DNA from: Pseudocercospora fijiensis CIRAD86
Lineage: Eukaryota > Ascomycota > Dothideomycetes > Mycosphaerellales > Mycosphaerellaceae
NCBI RefSeq assembly: GCF_000340215.1
Contig: NW_006921540.1
Location: 3,301,402 to 3,365,401 of the forward strand
DNA length: 64,000 nt
Direction: 5' to 3'
The translations under genes and the position numbers were made by a program. The notes under the pieces were generated by a model. The model searched no databases and was not told where the DNA came from. It saw only the letters and a list, made by a program, of their open reading frames with translations. Within the stretch, counting starts at the first letter, position 1; every line of letters begins with the position of its first letter. Below, piece by piece: positions 11,541 through 22,899 of this stretch.

Positions 11541-12738
11541 TCATCCAGTGCCGTTCAACCATGGATCTTCCAAAAGTTCCCGAGCAGTCTTGCGGTCTTC
11601 AGGTTTCCACTGCAACATGGACCTGATGAACTGTACGAACAACTCTTTATCCTTGCGACTTACCATGCATCCGACGTTCCATATATCGATCGGATAACTC
11701 CACTCCATTTCCATCGCGACTTCTGGGGATCTGTATGCTTCGGGCTGTACAAACACATCGTGCTCTATATCGCCTCGAACCGCCGCGCCGAAATCCGACA
11801 AAACAGGATTCCCGAACGTCTTCGGTAGATCAAAGCTTCTTGACAGGTAGACTGTCTTATCCCCGACGGATTTACGAGGGGAAGGATGTCCAAGCCCAGC
11901 TTGTACGAATGATTGTAAAATCGAATCATCTTCAATGGTCTGAAGGATGTTGTCCGCTTTAATATCTACGACGCATATTCGTGTTAGCATCGATGACTTT
12001 CAGGTTGCAGATTGGATTTCGCGATTGCCACTCACCAGTGTGTATGACGTGGCATTCCGTGTGGATGTAATCTAGAGCGAGAAAGACATATCTCGACAAA
12101 GGCTTGAGAAGCTCCGCTGAAGCTTGGTGAGTGCCATTCCTGGCCACCAGATTTTCGATGCTGTCCCAAAGGGGTATCTGAACAATACCGTGATGTGGTC
12201 CACCGGACCGGGGAATCTCGAAGGTTTCGAAGGCCGTTCTGATGCACGAAGAGCCCGGATGTGATGCTGTCTTGCAGGTACTGAGATATTGGTACATCTT
12301 GACCTCATCCTCATTGTCCGGGTGCCGCGTATAGATTTTCAGGGTGACGAAGCTGTGCTTCCTATCTCATTGATCAGTCAATAGGGGTTTCAGGATCTCA
12401 CATGAAAGCCTACCTACTGAATGCCACGCGCGAGCCAAACAGTCGAGGTGGCACCATAGCCAAGTTTGCCAACTACCTGATATCTCGCGTCAAATACCTG
12501 TCCAATGCTCACGGGATAGTATGCCCCTTCATCAAATCCATCCGTTGCTTCTTCATCAAGCACTTCATCGTCTTCTATGATCTCAAAGTCCAACTCTTTG
12601 AATTGCAGAAGTGAAGTGGGTCGCTCTTCTCCTCTGTGGATGACACCATGGTTGCTAACGCTCGCGAACCGGGGTTGATATGGCGGAACGAGGCCTTGCA
12701 CAATGTCGTTTTGGCTGGCCTGGAACGATTTGCAGCAT
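11541..12738 (-). pseudogene. SRPK-like protein kinase gene with missing start and internal deletion
   Basis: Exons: about 12,701-12418, 12361-12036 and 11965-11541, with introns of 56 and 70 nt. Kinase landmarks are intact: glycine loop G-K-L-G-Y-G-A-T-S, V-T-L-K, catalytic loop H-V-I-H-T-D-I-K-A-D-N (created by splicing), S-D-F-G-A-A, P-E-A-Y-R-S-P-E, and D-I-W-N-V-G-C-M. Family knowledge: fungal SRPK-type Ser/Thr kinases carry 60-75 residues between N-V-G-x-M and the D-K-E-L-F motif. Here Met is followed at 11,663 directly by GTAAGT-CGCAAG, and then D-K-E-L-F begins, so that segment is gone and a splice donor remains. The kinase frame has no in-frame ATG; an ATG at 12738 opens another frame that would need a one-base shift. 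Either a decayed gene or an unusual short kinase. Confidence 0.6.
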
Positions 12739-13439
12739 GATCGCCAAGGACACAGCGGCTTCCAGCCCGGGAATCTGTCCAGCAGTTTTCTGGAGATTTG
12801 AATGCCTTCCAGGTTCCAAGTCTATGGCTACCTAGGCTAGCTGGCAGGCGCGGGAGCGGAGCAAGCCGTGTATCTTGAGTCAATGTCAGTATAAAGTACC
12901 GTAAAGGCCTATAAGTAGAAGAACCGTCCGAATTTGGTGCCTGTCTGCCGTTCTAATTAGGTACTCAGGCCAATACTTCTTTTGTGGCACGTGATTTTAT
13001 TTTATTTTTCTTCCAATCAGAGGCCTGATAGGAATTTTTATGGTTAGTTCTAAGCGCATCTTTATATTGAACTAATAATAAACCCCGGCGAACATTTCGC
13101 ATCCTCGTCGCTATATGTGTCCCTTTGATACATACATGCTAGCGAAGATGAAAAGGTGACTTGGACATGGATTTTGAGATGGATTTTCCGAAAGGAAGAA
13201 GGTATGTGGTGGTCTCTTCAAGCTGATCTTTCACAAGCAGATGCCGTAGAATATCTTCCCCTCCATCCGATAACCCAACTTCTGCCTCGAAACCCTCCCT
13301 CCCATTCTTCATATCCTCCAACCCCTCAAACACACCTCGCAGCCCACCTTCCTTGACAGTAACAGCCGGCGCCCGAATCTTTTTTCCCCTTCAACCAGTA
13401 CCAATTGCCAGGTGGTTTGGTTTGCCCCCGGCCTCTAAC
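12739..13439. other. AT-rich intergenic stretch
   Basis: Positions about 12,890-13,130 are AT-rich with TTTTATTTTATTTT runs. A 64-codon minus-strand frame at 13,139-13,333 starts only with GTG and has no motif. The region includes the 3' end flank of the secreted-protein gene. Nothing else was recognised. Confidence 0.5.
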
Positions 13440-13810
13440 CTAGCCTGTACATTCCCCTTGGTATCTGCTAGCATCATCATTGCTGCACATACATGCGTTA
13501 CTGGTTGAGCTATAAGATCGCATGTTAGGAACTACCTAGTGGAAAAAAGTATTCGTAGACGCGCCACTTACTCTGTTTTCTTGTAGGCATACCCATATCC
13601 GTTTGCAAGGCACGAGTGCCCACAGTAATGCGGATCGTCAATCTGATTCACACAGTATGGCTTATGGTCGGCGTTACTGACTAAACATCCCCACCGTTGG
13701 TCCTTTCTGCATGTAAAGATTTGATGGCAATCACATGCAACTCCAGCATCATATGCCGAGGCGGTTAAGGCGAGAGCGATGGCGATAGCGAAGGTAAGTG
13801 TAGATCGCAT
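13440..13810 (-). CDS. Small secreted cysteine-rich protein (effector candidate)
   Basis: Two exons: 13810-13572 and 13509-13440, separated by a 62-nt intron (donor GTAAGT, branch CTAAC, acceptor TATAG). The product is 102 aa. Residues 1-19 form a clear signal peptide (basic start, Ala/Leu/Ile core, cleavage near A-S-A). The mature part has ten cysteines at about 26, 28, 34, 42, 53, 63, 67, 86, 88 and 100, enough for five disulfides; there is no transmembrane segment. Without the intron the ORF stops at residue 80 and has only seven cysteines, which supports the splice. I do not recognise a named family. It is extracellular by inference and could be a host-interaction or antimicrobial-type protein. 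Confidence 0.8.
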
Positions 13811-14959
13811 AGTGTAGGTGTTGTGTTCTTGCTGTAGATTTACCGATGTTGGGTGTAGGAGTTCTTGCTGTGGATTTCACGATGTTGAGTGTAGAGGTGA
13901 GGTTGTGTTATGGACCAACTATCGGGCAATGAGATTGTTTTTTATACAGTGATCAGTTACCAACCGGCCACCTTTCACCAACCCTCTATAGACCAACTAT
14001 CGAGACCAACACATTGTAGTCGCATCCGGGAAAGCAATGGTGGTATGTTAGTAGGAATAAAGCTTACACTAGAATAGGATAGACTTCATTTATTAATAGA
14101 TATCTATCCTTGACCACTTTCCCTGAGCCCTAACTCCCGTCATTTTCGCTAGGAATCTTGCTGGCTGTATACAGGATGCGAAGAGTTGGTTGCTAATCCG
14201 AATGCAAGTACCTGGTACTTTCCAAGGTTGAATTGGATCCGTTGCTGTTGTAACTAGCCCTGGCGTACTGAGATACCGGCTTTTATAAACTTCAAAAGCG
14301 TGCGGATAACCTTCATCAAGCTTTAAGATGCTATCTTTATGGAGAATCGGAGATACAACTATCACTGTTTCGGCTGGACGAATTCTTGGTCTGGCTTGAG
14401 CGCGGTCTTTATCGAGAGCTGGAAGTCGAAGACTCGAAGAGAGCATGGGATATGGGCATGAACCACGGGTAGCTGGCCTTCACCAACATCGACGATGTCG
14501 AGACGCACCTGACACTCCTGCTTGTCCAGATCAACGTAGACTTCGCCAGGAACATGTAGATCCATATTCTAATGTAAGCTCCGCCATGGTCGTAGTGTTG
14601 ATCAGGCTGAACTTCCATCTAGGTTTGGACCCCACTCGCTCGGACGTTGCTCCAGAGAGGGCGGCCGGTATGCAATAATTTTTGATAGTACATAGATTGC
14701 TACTTTGTACTGTTACAGAGCTCGCCAGCCTGCTATCAAAGCTAGGCTCGAGCATTCCAAAATTCATATCTCGGCAGTTCCCAAGGCTCGCCGGCCGAGA
14801 ATCGTGCCCAGTGATGTCTTTTACGCCGGAATATGCAAACCCCTACCAAACGCCGCTTCCCTTCCGAGCCTTGTTCAGACTCCGATTCATCTCGTGACAG
14901 CTAAGAAGCCCATTCGCCGATCCATGTCACAGTAACAGTATGATAAGCAGCCTGCCCGC
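13811..14959. other. Intergenic region with possible gene remnant
   Basis: The first 130 bases hold the secreted-protein promoter, including a short direct repeat (TTCTTGCTGT...GATTT...GATGTTG...GTGTAG, at about 13,829 and 13,862). On the minus strand, frames at 14,767-14,531, 14,565-14,362 and 14,446-14,093 read protein-like in pieces (e.g. V-P-G-E-V-Y-V-D-L-D-K). I could not join them with convincing splice sites or recognise a family. A decayed gene is possible. Confidence 0.35.
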
Positions 14960-15718
14960 CTATCTATAAAATTCACCTCTCTTGACATTGACACCATACT
15001 CTCCCACAGCCATGCCCAGATCTTCCATAGTAAGGACAGTCCGTCCTTGGCCGCCAGCTGCGCCTCCGCCGCCGTAACCTGCTCGTGGTCCACCAAGCGG
15101 TGCACTCTTTCCCGCATCCTTCTTGCCCTTTCCTGTACCTTCGTCGCCGGCACCTCCCATGCTGATACCCGCGGCACCTCCGAGTCCGGTAAGTGGGTTG
15201 TTTGATGTGGTATTCGTGCTTCGTATGCGACTGTACTGGTAAGCGTCGCTTGCGATGTCGGCTATGAATTTCTGCGTCGCTAGTGCCAGCAAGCGTGCGA
15301 GTCGGCGATCTGTTTCTGGTGGTGGAGGTAGGCCGGCAAGTGTGAGATAGTAGTCAGTGACGGCGTCGGGAATAAGCGGCGCATAGTCGTCCATCTTGCC
15401 AAGGAACTCGCGCAAGCTGGTATCCTTCTTCTGTGGTATGCGCGGCTCGACGACGGCAGGAATGTTGGCAATGTTGGGCAGCCCGTTGGATGGTTCGGCC
15501 GCCGGTTGCGCCGTTGAAGCAGCGTTCTGTTCGTTCATGCTGTCGGCTCGGGCAATCTCGGCGTCGAGGTCGCGCTCCTGCTTGGAATCAAGTGCGGGAT
15601 CTTCAGGTCGAGGCTGTGACGCGGTATTGCTGGCAGAATTGGCGTTGGCGTTCGGCGAGTTCGAAGATGTGCCTGCGGAGGCTTCGGTAGGGAAAGAAGG
15701 CTTTGCATCGTGGTCCAT
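14960..15718 (-). CDS. TAF10: TFIID/SAGA subunit TAF10
   Basis: A single exon encodes 252 aa. The first 95 residues are Ala/Ser/Asn-rich and disordered. The conserved TAF10 histone-fold core starts at [20 protein letters not shown] (about 104-123) and continues through [22 protein letters not shown] and [10 protein letters not shown] Gly/Lys-rich insertion follows (about 170-225), then the C-terminal helix [17 protein letters not shown]. Family knowledge: TAF10 is a histone-fold subunit shared by TFIID and SAGA, acting in RNA polymerase II initiation in the nucleus. The long glycine-rich loop inside the fold is usual for fungal members. Confidence 0.92.
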   Translation of the reverse strand: MDHDAKPSFPTEASAGTSSNSPNANANSASNTASQPRPEDPALDSKQERDLDAEIARADSMNEQNAASTAQPAAEPSNGLPNIANIPAVVEPRIPQKKDTSLREFLGKMDDYAPLIPDAVTDYYLTLAGLPPPPETDRRLARLLALATQKFIADIASDAYQYSRIRSTNTTSNNPLTGLGGAAGISMGGAGDEGTGKGKKDAGKSAPLGGPRAGYGGGGAAGGQGRTVLTMEDLGMAVGEYGVNVKRGEFYR

Positions 15719-17503
15719 GGCGGCTGCTGCGGCGGCTGCTGTGCGCCTTCACTTGCGCCACCAGCTCGTGAAGATGATGCACGTGAAGATGAGTTTGAGC
15801 TCAGTTCGCGCAGCTCAATTTCGACGCCGACGCCGACGCCGACGCCGTTCGTGATGTCTTCTGCACGATTGGGACAGCCTGTCGGCGGAAGAGCGTGTCG
15901 CTGGGATGCTGGGCGCGCCGGTGAGGTGAATACGGTGCACCAGCAACATGTGTGGTCGACGCCGAAGGGATCGCGCTTTTCTCGGCCGGGTTTGGCGCGA
16001 GCTGCCTCCTCACCCACCTCGGAGAGCAGAAGGTGGGTAGTATATCGCATGCTATGCTCTACTCCCCCCACGAACGGGAAAGTTGTCTCTGCTTTCAACT
16101 GTATATGCTTGGCTCTCTCTATACATGATCTGCCACCCTTCAAGTTATCGCGCCCGCCAGCTATTCTATATGCACGACTTGGTCGCGGAGGACACGAGTG
16201 ATCTAAACGTAGCACTGCCCGGATCATTTTGTTTTCCCGAGTACCATAGGCAAATATTGCCATCAAGGAACAAGTTAAACTGGGAAACACGCCAAATACA
16301 ATCTTCTAGCAAACCGGAAATCTCGAGAAACAGGAAGAATTGGGGAAACGGAAACCTCCATCTAGTGCTCCAGCATGGAGGTTGCAGTGCAACATAGCAT
16401 GATGGTATTTGAGCCACCTGCCCAGCACATCAGTATAGTGCGGTGGCCGAGAGTGCGCAGCGAACACTGGACATGCTAGAACTAAGGCATCATCAGTCGC
16501 CCGGTCTCCGGCCAGCTCGTCCGACGCGCGAGATCTCAGCAGAGGCTCAGATTCTCAGGAGCAGGGCTGGAAGGATTCGGCGGGAGGGCACGCTCACGCT
16601 CACATCGAATGCCTGACGTACGGCGTACCACGCGTGGAACAGGGATCCGATAGCATGATCACTTCAAGGTTGTCATGCGCAGCACGATATTTCGTGCCTG
16701 TCAGCCTTCGAAGACATGACTTTTGGCGACTGGCATCCGTGGCATGCACACCTGCCAGCACAGGGAGCGAGCTGTTAGGGCTCGCCTGGACTCAATGGTC
16801 GCGCCTGTACCAGCTGGCGAACTCCCCTACTCGTGCGAAGATCGCCATTTTGGCGCTTCAGAAAGAGCATGTGCTCAGTTGCGAGCTGGCAGCACTACGG
16901 TACGAAAGCCCAGCATCGGCCGAAGTCCTCAGCTTGCTTCCCCTCGAAGGTGCTCTCGTGTCTCCAACACTGTTCTGATGCCTCGTAGATCGCGCTGCGG
17001 ACGTAGACATCTTGCCATTTGTTCGCATGGTAGCCATTCTCGAACAGCAGCATCAAGCGACCAGTCAAAGTCTCTATCTCATCAGTCTTGCGGAGTTCTG
17101 ATCACTTGTGCATTGAGGTGCTGCACGTGGAGCTTAGCCCTCGATGCTCTTCTCATCATTGGCCCCACCCTAGGATTTCGTCGACGGGAAGGATTCAAGC
17201 CGCCGCCACGATTGGACAAAAGCGCTAAGAGTCCCATAGAGCTAATAGGGCATAGAAGTAATAGGGCACAGGGCTGCGAACGGGGAACAGCGTGCATACT
17301 GAAGTAGGTCAGCGTTGACTCTCGCATTCGTCTGCTTGCCCACTTACTTTGATCGGCACCGAACGTGGTGTGTTGGCCTGGCCTGGCCTTGCGGTCTGAT
17401 GGTATTCAGCGATGTCTGACTGAAAATTGAAGCTCCGCCCGGTCTTTCTTCAGATCACATTACATACCACTCGGCTGCATAGTCGATTATTGAAAAAGCA
17501 CAG
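15719..17503. other. Long intergenic region
   Basis: Nearly 1.8 kb between TAF10 (-) and the next plus-strand gene. It contains a short GACGCC/GACGCCGAC simple repeat at about 15,820-15,850 (CGACGCCGAC tandem). Plus-strand frames at 15,710-16,201, 16,634-16,978 and 16,723-17,307 are overlapping and without motifs or family resemblance. I see no convincing gene. Confidence 0.45.
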
Positions 17504-18072
17504 ATGTCGATACAACTCTTGATGGCAGATCCTAACCGTCGCACCAACGGAGGTACTGGCCGATCGAATGGGACTAGAAATGCTTTGAGGTATGCTCACT
17601 CACGTCGAACGAACCACGCATGACTGACTACAGCACAAGTAATGGCCTTTCTCCACTCAACACTGGGCAAGGGCAAACGAATGGATTCCAGCCGTTGGGC
17701 ACCGAGGCACGGACAGATTACACAAACCAATTGGCGCACTTGGAAGAACAGAATCGGCTTCGACGACAAGCAGCGCAAGATGAACGACGCCATGCACAAT
17801 CGCAACCACAGAGTCCTGTGGAACCGCCACCACCAAGATGGAACCAGTATGAACCACGCTCTGCGATCGACGGTACCTACTGGAGCCGGGCTGAAGCAGA
17901 GCCTTCAAGTGCAAGCACGACGACCAGCGGTAGTCAAAGTGCCAGCGACTCCATCTATCGGTATCAGCAGATGCTGCTCATCGAACAGCAGCGACGTATC
18001 CGCGAGATGGAAGAGACGCGTCGACAGCAGGAGCGGCAAAGGCAGCGCGAACAGCAGGATCGCCGGCAGTGA
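17504..18072 (+). CDS. Hypothetical protein with C-terminal Gln/Arg coiled coil
   Basis: Two exons: 17504-17589 and 17634-18072, with a 44-nt intron (GTATGC donor, CTGAC branch, TACAG acceptor), giving 174 aa. The spliced start adds an Asn/Gly/Arg/Thr-rich head of about 28 residues. The middle is low complexity with a P-P-P-P run. Residues about 130-174 form a charged helix very rich in Gln, Arg and Glu (E-Q-Q-R-R-I-R-E-M-E-E-T-R) that should form a coiled coil. There is no signal peptide or membrane segment. I do not recognise a family. The start at 17504 is preferred over 17620, because the second ATG lies inside the intron. Confidence 0.6.
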
Positions 18073-18855
18073 GTACATCACACGACCGGGTGTGTCTGTC
18101 AAATAATTCTGTATTTCGGGTTTGAGCGACATCTCCAGCGTTCTTGCGTTCAGCCACACATCAGAGCGAGCGAGTGAGCACAGCGTTGCACTTGATGTAT
18201 CCAGCCTGCCAGCCGCAGCCTCAGGCCACGATCACGTGCCCGAGCGTTCTTGGCATCGCTACCTCTTCTTCGCAGAACCCGTAGAATCTCTAATCTACTA
18301 CTTTACTGCAGCACTACAAATTTCCAATTCCACTGTTGCATCACTACGGACGGCTACGCACAGGTCCACATGTTTGCTGTACAGAGCACTGCAGATGACC
18401 CTAACGTTACTTTGCATTCCTGTTCGGTGCCACAGATCCTACCATGTCTTCCAATCAATCGCATTCACGCCAAGCTGTCCTCGATCATGACCCTGCTATA
18501 GCCCCATATTGATCCTGCTCGCTAAGGACCGCCAGCAACACAACGACATTCGAATAGAACACTCTCTGCCCCATGCAGCGCATCTCTCGACATCAGGCTG
18601 GTAAAGCAGATATTGCTTTTCCAAACATGGCGGGCGGAACCTAAGAAGAAGAGAATTTACTCAATTCACTTCAATTCCCGAACGCCTCTCGTTCTTTCAT
18701 TCTCAGTGCTTCGTTCTGTGCGAAAGTTCTCCTGCCGTGCTCAATTCATCTCAATGCCTGCCTGCCTGCCTCCCCGTTCTTTCGTTCTCAATTCTTCGAT
18801 TCCTCCCAACCAACCAGCTGCTCTTCGCGATTTGAACAGGGTGGGATAAATCTCC
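18073..18855. other. Convergent intergenic region
   Basis: Lies between the 3' ends of the hypothetical gene (+) and the F-box-like gene (-). Contains TTCATTCTCAGTG/CTTCGTTCT-type pyrimidine-rich repeats at about 18,690-18,800, including CTGCCTGCCTGCCT. No gene supported. Confidence 0.5.
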
Positions 18856-20042
18856 CTATGCCCGATAAATCAACCCGCTCTGAGAGTCAGAAGGAGTCGG
18901 GACAGCCTTATCGCTCGGACTATCGTAACAAAAAGGGTACACACAACGATGGGCACCGCGACGTGCATGAATCTTGGAGGTAGCCTTCTGATCGACGACA
19001 TCTCGCTCGGCCCGTGTGACGGCAAATCCATCAAAGACCTGAATCTCGACAGGGACTTTTCCCTTGCCGGCATCATATTCGCGGAGACATCTCGTGTCAT
19101 CGACGTGAAGATCGGGGAATCGCCTGCAGCCATGCGCTACATCGGAGATCGTGATGCCGGTGGGTTCCTCGATTTTCATGAACCATTGGTTCCGGCACCA
19201 TGGCAAGCTGCATTGGATGGCAATGCAGCGGGATGGTGGTTGAGTGATGAACATGGTATGAATTTTCGACTGAGGATACTGTACTCGCACAGCAGCTGTT
19301 CTGTGTCGAAGCGGAGGTGTAATTTCTCGGGGAAGTCTTGTCTGACGCGGCTCTTGGCTAGCATGCGATCGGCGAGGGAGTCTGGGTAATCCAGCTCTGG
19401 GAGCAGAGTGAAGATGAAGGGGTTGATGAGCATTGGGTTGCGTATATTGCCTAGTGGAAGGGTGGGGCGGAGGAAGAGTGTTTCGGGGCCTGTGTATGGC
19501 GGGACAAAATCTTTCGACTCTCGTTCAACGTGCTCGATTGGAGAATTGTAGCGTTTGAGTCTCTTGGTGTTGACTTGCCATAATGACTTGTACCTGAGAT
19601 TGGAACGCGTGGTGGTCAGCAAAGGTCTCAACGGAGGTGTAGTTTTCATTGAAAAGACTTGGGCAAGAGCACTTTTACATGTGCAGAACTCACTATCGCG
19701 CAGTAAAGTACAAGGGAGGTCAGGCAGAGGTACTTACGAGTAGTCGGGCTCCAAGAAGAGCTTTTGGCGCAGCTTCAGTGACTGCTTGACGGTCGACTTG
19801 ATCTTGAAGCAAACCTCCTGAGCATGCAGGAGATCTTGAGGCGGCAGGTGGCTGAGTACGTTCTCGAGTAGCTCAAAGGTATCGATAACCTGGTGAAAGG
19901 TGGCTTTCGGCTCTTTAGAAAGTCGCCACGAAGCGTCTCGAGTCCATTGCTTCGGCGCGTTGGCCTCTCGCGCCTTGACCAGTTGATGTGTCTTGTTCGC
20001 TTTCTTACTTGCGATCTTCTTGTGTCGTTGCGACTTCACCAT
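18856..20042 (-). CDS. F-box-like protein (structure uncertain)
   Basis: Exon 1 is 20042-19738, starting with a basic K-rich head followed by the F-box-like helix pair F-E-L-L-E-N-V-L-S-H-L-P-P-Q-D-L-L-H-A-Q (about residues 56-75) and C-F-K-I-K-S-T-V-K-Q-S. A 144-nt intron (GTAAGT, CTGAC, CTCAG) leads to exon 2 from 19593. Downstream, the conserved fungal stretch T-M-F-I-T-Q-P-P and W-F-M-K-I-E-E-P-T-G-I-T-I lies in a different frame. A 68-nt intron (19346-19279, GTCAGA...TACAG) joins the frames exactly and gives 324 aa ending at 18856. Without it the frame ends at 19176 (240 aa) and the gene would be frameshifted. Family knowledge: short Dothideomycete F-box-like proteins, presumed SCF adaptors; substrate unknown. 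Confidence 0.5.
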
Positions 20043-20526
20043 GTTTGCGCGATATACGGCGAGTTGATGTTGGAAGTATAACGGGAAAGGAGTCTTAAAT
20101 GGAAGAAGTTGAGCTGTTGATGTCGCGAGGCGCCACAAGTGCCCGTGCCCATGCACATTCTGCGTCCGTTTGCATGTGATGTTAACAGGACCCGCTCTCG
20201 ATGCCGTGAAGCACGTGCATTCTTCTCTCACGGAACGGAAGCAGGAAGAAGGCCATACACTACCACCCGTCCACATGGAGAAGCACTGCTTCGAAGCATG
20301 CCAGGAAGCGGGCGAATCATAATCGAAAGCAGAGGTCGGCAAAACTTCAGCAAAACGTTCCAAATGAGGTTGCACTCGCGTTGATATCCCATTGATAAAT
20401 CCATTGCGTTTGTCGAAGAAGTATTGCAGCGCACCTCAAACCCAAACCTGCGCCACGCTGTGCTACGCTGAAGATACTCTAGCAGAAATCAATAGGCAAT
20501 TTCAGTTCTTCTCAGGCCACGGTCTT
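20043..20526. other. Intergenic region, F-box promoter and MRE11 3' flank
   Basis: About 480 bp holding the F-box gene promoter and the 3' end of MRE11. No supported ORF, repeat or RNA gene. Confidence 0.5.
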
Positions 20527-22899
20527 CTATCGTCTACCAGTCCTAGCACTGCGCTGCGCAGGTGGAGGCGGCTCGAAGGCGTCGTCATCGTCGCTGATCT
20601 CGTCTTCGCTGGGCTCATGACGCTTCGAAGCAGCAGATTTCGTCGCTGTCGCCCTGCCATTTGTGCGGCCACTGCCAATGGCCTGGGTGCCGAAGGTGAG
20701 CTGTGACTGAGTGCCGCCAGATCGCGAAGTCGTGGCAGCACCTCTGCCTCTACCTCGTCCTCCACGTGCAGCAGTTCGCTTGGGTGGACTTGGATCTCGC
20801 GGCGTGTCTTGGGTGACGAAAAGTCCTTGCGACTCATCGTCGTCGTCATCGCTGATCATCACCACATCCTCATCTTCGTCTTCCGACACTTGTTTCTTCT
20901 TCCCTCTTCCCGTGGCAGCCTTGCTCGCAGGCGCCTTCTTCGCAGCAGCAGTGGTCTTGCGCGTGGTGCCAGCAGCTGTCTTTCCACCTCTGCCTCCGCG
21001 ACTGCCTCTTCCTCGCGCCGGCCGTGACCCAGAAGCGACGCTACTAGCATCATCTTCGTCGCCATTAGCATCGCCATCGACATGTTTAATCGCGCCGATG
21101 CTATCCTCCCAGTGCCCTGCAACATCGCTGTCCCAACCATCTGGCTTTGGGTTGATGTCTGTCCTCCGCCGACGAGAGCGCACGCCACTAGAATGCTGCT
21201 CTTCGAGGGTTTCACGGTTTTTCTCCATGGCTAGTTGGATCTGCTCTTCATCGAACGCTTCTTCGTTTTCTTCCTCGGCTTCGTCTGCTGGTCCAACGAG
21301 TCCGCGTTGCTGGTCCTCCAGTTTATCTATTAAGAACTGCTCCATGGCATGTTTGTCATCTTTGTTGACGAATTGACTGACCGCATCGCTGAAAGCGTTG
21401 GAAGGCAAGACTTGAAGCGACTGTGCAGCAAGATACTCGTTGACCAGCTTTTCAACCGCCACAGAGTCAAATTCGGTCTGCTGCAGGATCCTCTCGTCTG
21501 GTTCATCCGGCTGTCTCCGCTTCCCTGTACCTGCTGCACGCTTACGATGCACCTGTAACACATCGCTAGCGTTGGCGACTCTGTCGGCAAACGTTGCGGA
21601 ATAGCGTTGCGAATTTGGAAAGTCAAATGGTTTGCCCCCTTCCGGTGGCGTGGCCTCAACGCGAAGCCTGATGAGCGGTAGTGGTGGCTGCTCTTCTTCG
21701 TCCATCTCGTCGCCCTCCTCTTGTAGCTCGTGCCATTGCTGTTGTGCTTCTTGAATCATCTCGTCAACGACGACATCAAGAAATGCTGTCAGTTCGTTCT
21801 TGTGCTCTTTCTCGTAGGCGAGCGCGTGAATCTCAGGATAGTCGCTGAGCGAGATCTCCCTCATAATGAAGGGACGCACTGTCTTCAGTCTGATATTCTC
21901 GGTACGGAACGCTGTACCTGTGAGGCTCAGGATGGCCACCTGCTTTGCCACTGCCTCACCTTTTACCAAAGATGTGGCAACGGAAGAACCAGGCTGCATG
22001 ACTTTGAAGCCGTGCGTCGAATTTGTCTGCGGATCGATTTTGCATTCGTGCTCGTGACCCCAGATGATGAGATCCATGAAACCTGGCAAAAAGCGCTCTG
22101 GCAGGAAGTTGGTATCGGTGTAGGCATGATGATTCTGGTGAACACTCAGGATGTTGAACCAGTCTCCAGTGTCTCGACTCGGCTGGAAGAACTTGACCTG
22201 ACCGTCTCGAAAGGTACGGAAGAGTCGCTCATCGCGGACATTGCTCATGCCATACAGTGCGAGCTTCGTCTTGCCCTTCTGAAGCAGGACTGGCTTCACG
22301 TGGATGTTGTCCGACTCGGGAGTTCGGCCATAGTAGTTGATCAGGCCAGAGACGGACAGGATGTCGAGAGCTGCTAGATGGCCCTCTCCCGATGGATCGT
22401 CGTGGTTGCCATGGATGGAGAAGACTGGGATGGCCACATTGAGATCCTGATCTTCGTAGTTGACGTGATTGAAAGATCTACAAATCGTGAGCACATGCGT
22501 CTTTCATCAAAGGAGCAGCAATTACCCAGCGAAATGCTCACTGCCGTCGCTCAACATTTGCAGCTCGCATGGCTTGTCACCAAAGCAGTTCCGGCGCAGG
22601 CTTCGCATAACTTGATACATGGCTTTGCGGGACGGCTTGTTCTCGTGGAAGAGATCACCGGCCATGAGCACCATGTCGACTTCACGCTCTCTCGCCAAGC
22701 ACATGATCTCGTCGAAAGTCTTCCAGCTGTCGTCGCCCCGAACCGGGTCCCGCTCGTTGTAGCCGACATGATTGTCGGTCGTGATGAGGATGCGGATGGT
22801 GTCGCCGTCTGTGTATGTTTGAGATGAGCCATTCGGTCTTCCAAGGGTTGGTCTGGACAGACTGTCATGCATACCTTCATTGCCCGCTCGGCCCGGCAT
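20527..22899 (-). CDS. MRE11: MRE11 double-strand break repair nuclease
   Basis: Two exons, 22899-22526 and 22477-20527, with a 48-nt intron (GTAATT...TGTAG) that joins H-F-A-G to S-F-N-H-V-N-Y-E-D. The protein is 774 aa. All phosphoesterase motifs are present: T-D-N-H-V-G-Y (D42, H44), [22 protein letters not shown] and W-G-H-E-H-E-C. The capping region follows (I-R-L-K-T-V-R-P-F). The C-terminal third is disordered, with a glycine-arginine block ([11 protein letters not shown]), Lys/Ala-rich DNA-binding-like DNA and acidic patches. Family knowledge: Mn-dependent 3'-5' exonuclease/endonuclease of the MRE11-RAD50-NBS1 complex, acting in the nucleus in DNA end resection, telomere care and checkpoint signalling. 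The gene looks intact. Confidence 0.95.

Noticed and set aside
13139..13439. Possible in-frame continuation of the secreted protein beyond its stop at 13,440
   Set aside because: The frame after the stop runs only about 37 codons to another stop, and the 64-codon frame at 13,139 is in a different phase. It does include a C-x-C, but readthrough is not supported.
15710..16201. 163-codon plus-strand frame overlapping TAF10
   Set aside because: Shadow of the GC-rich TAF10 N-terminus and its upstream simple repeat; no family resemblance.
16634..17307. Two overlapping plus-strand frames of 114 and 194 codons
   Set aside because: Overlapping frames without motifs or introns; the region has no protein-like conservation that I can recognise.
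20711..21376. Long plus-strand frame opposite MRE11
   Set aside because: Antisense shadow of the acidic and Gly/Arg-rich C-terminus of MRE11.
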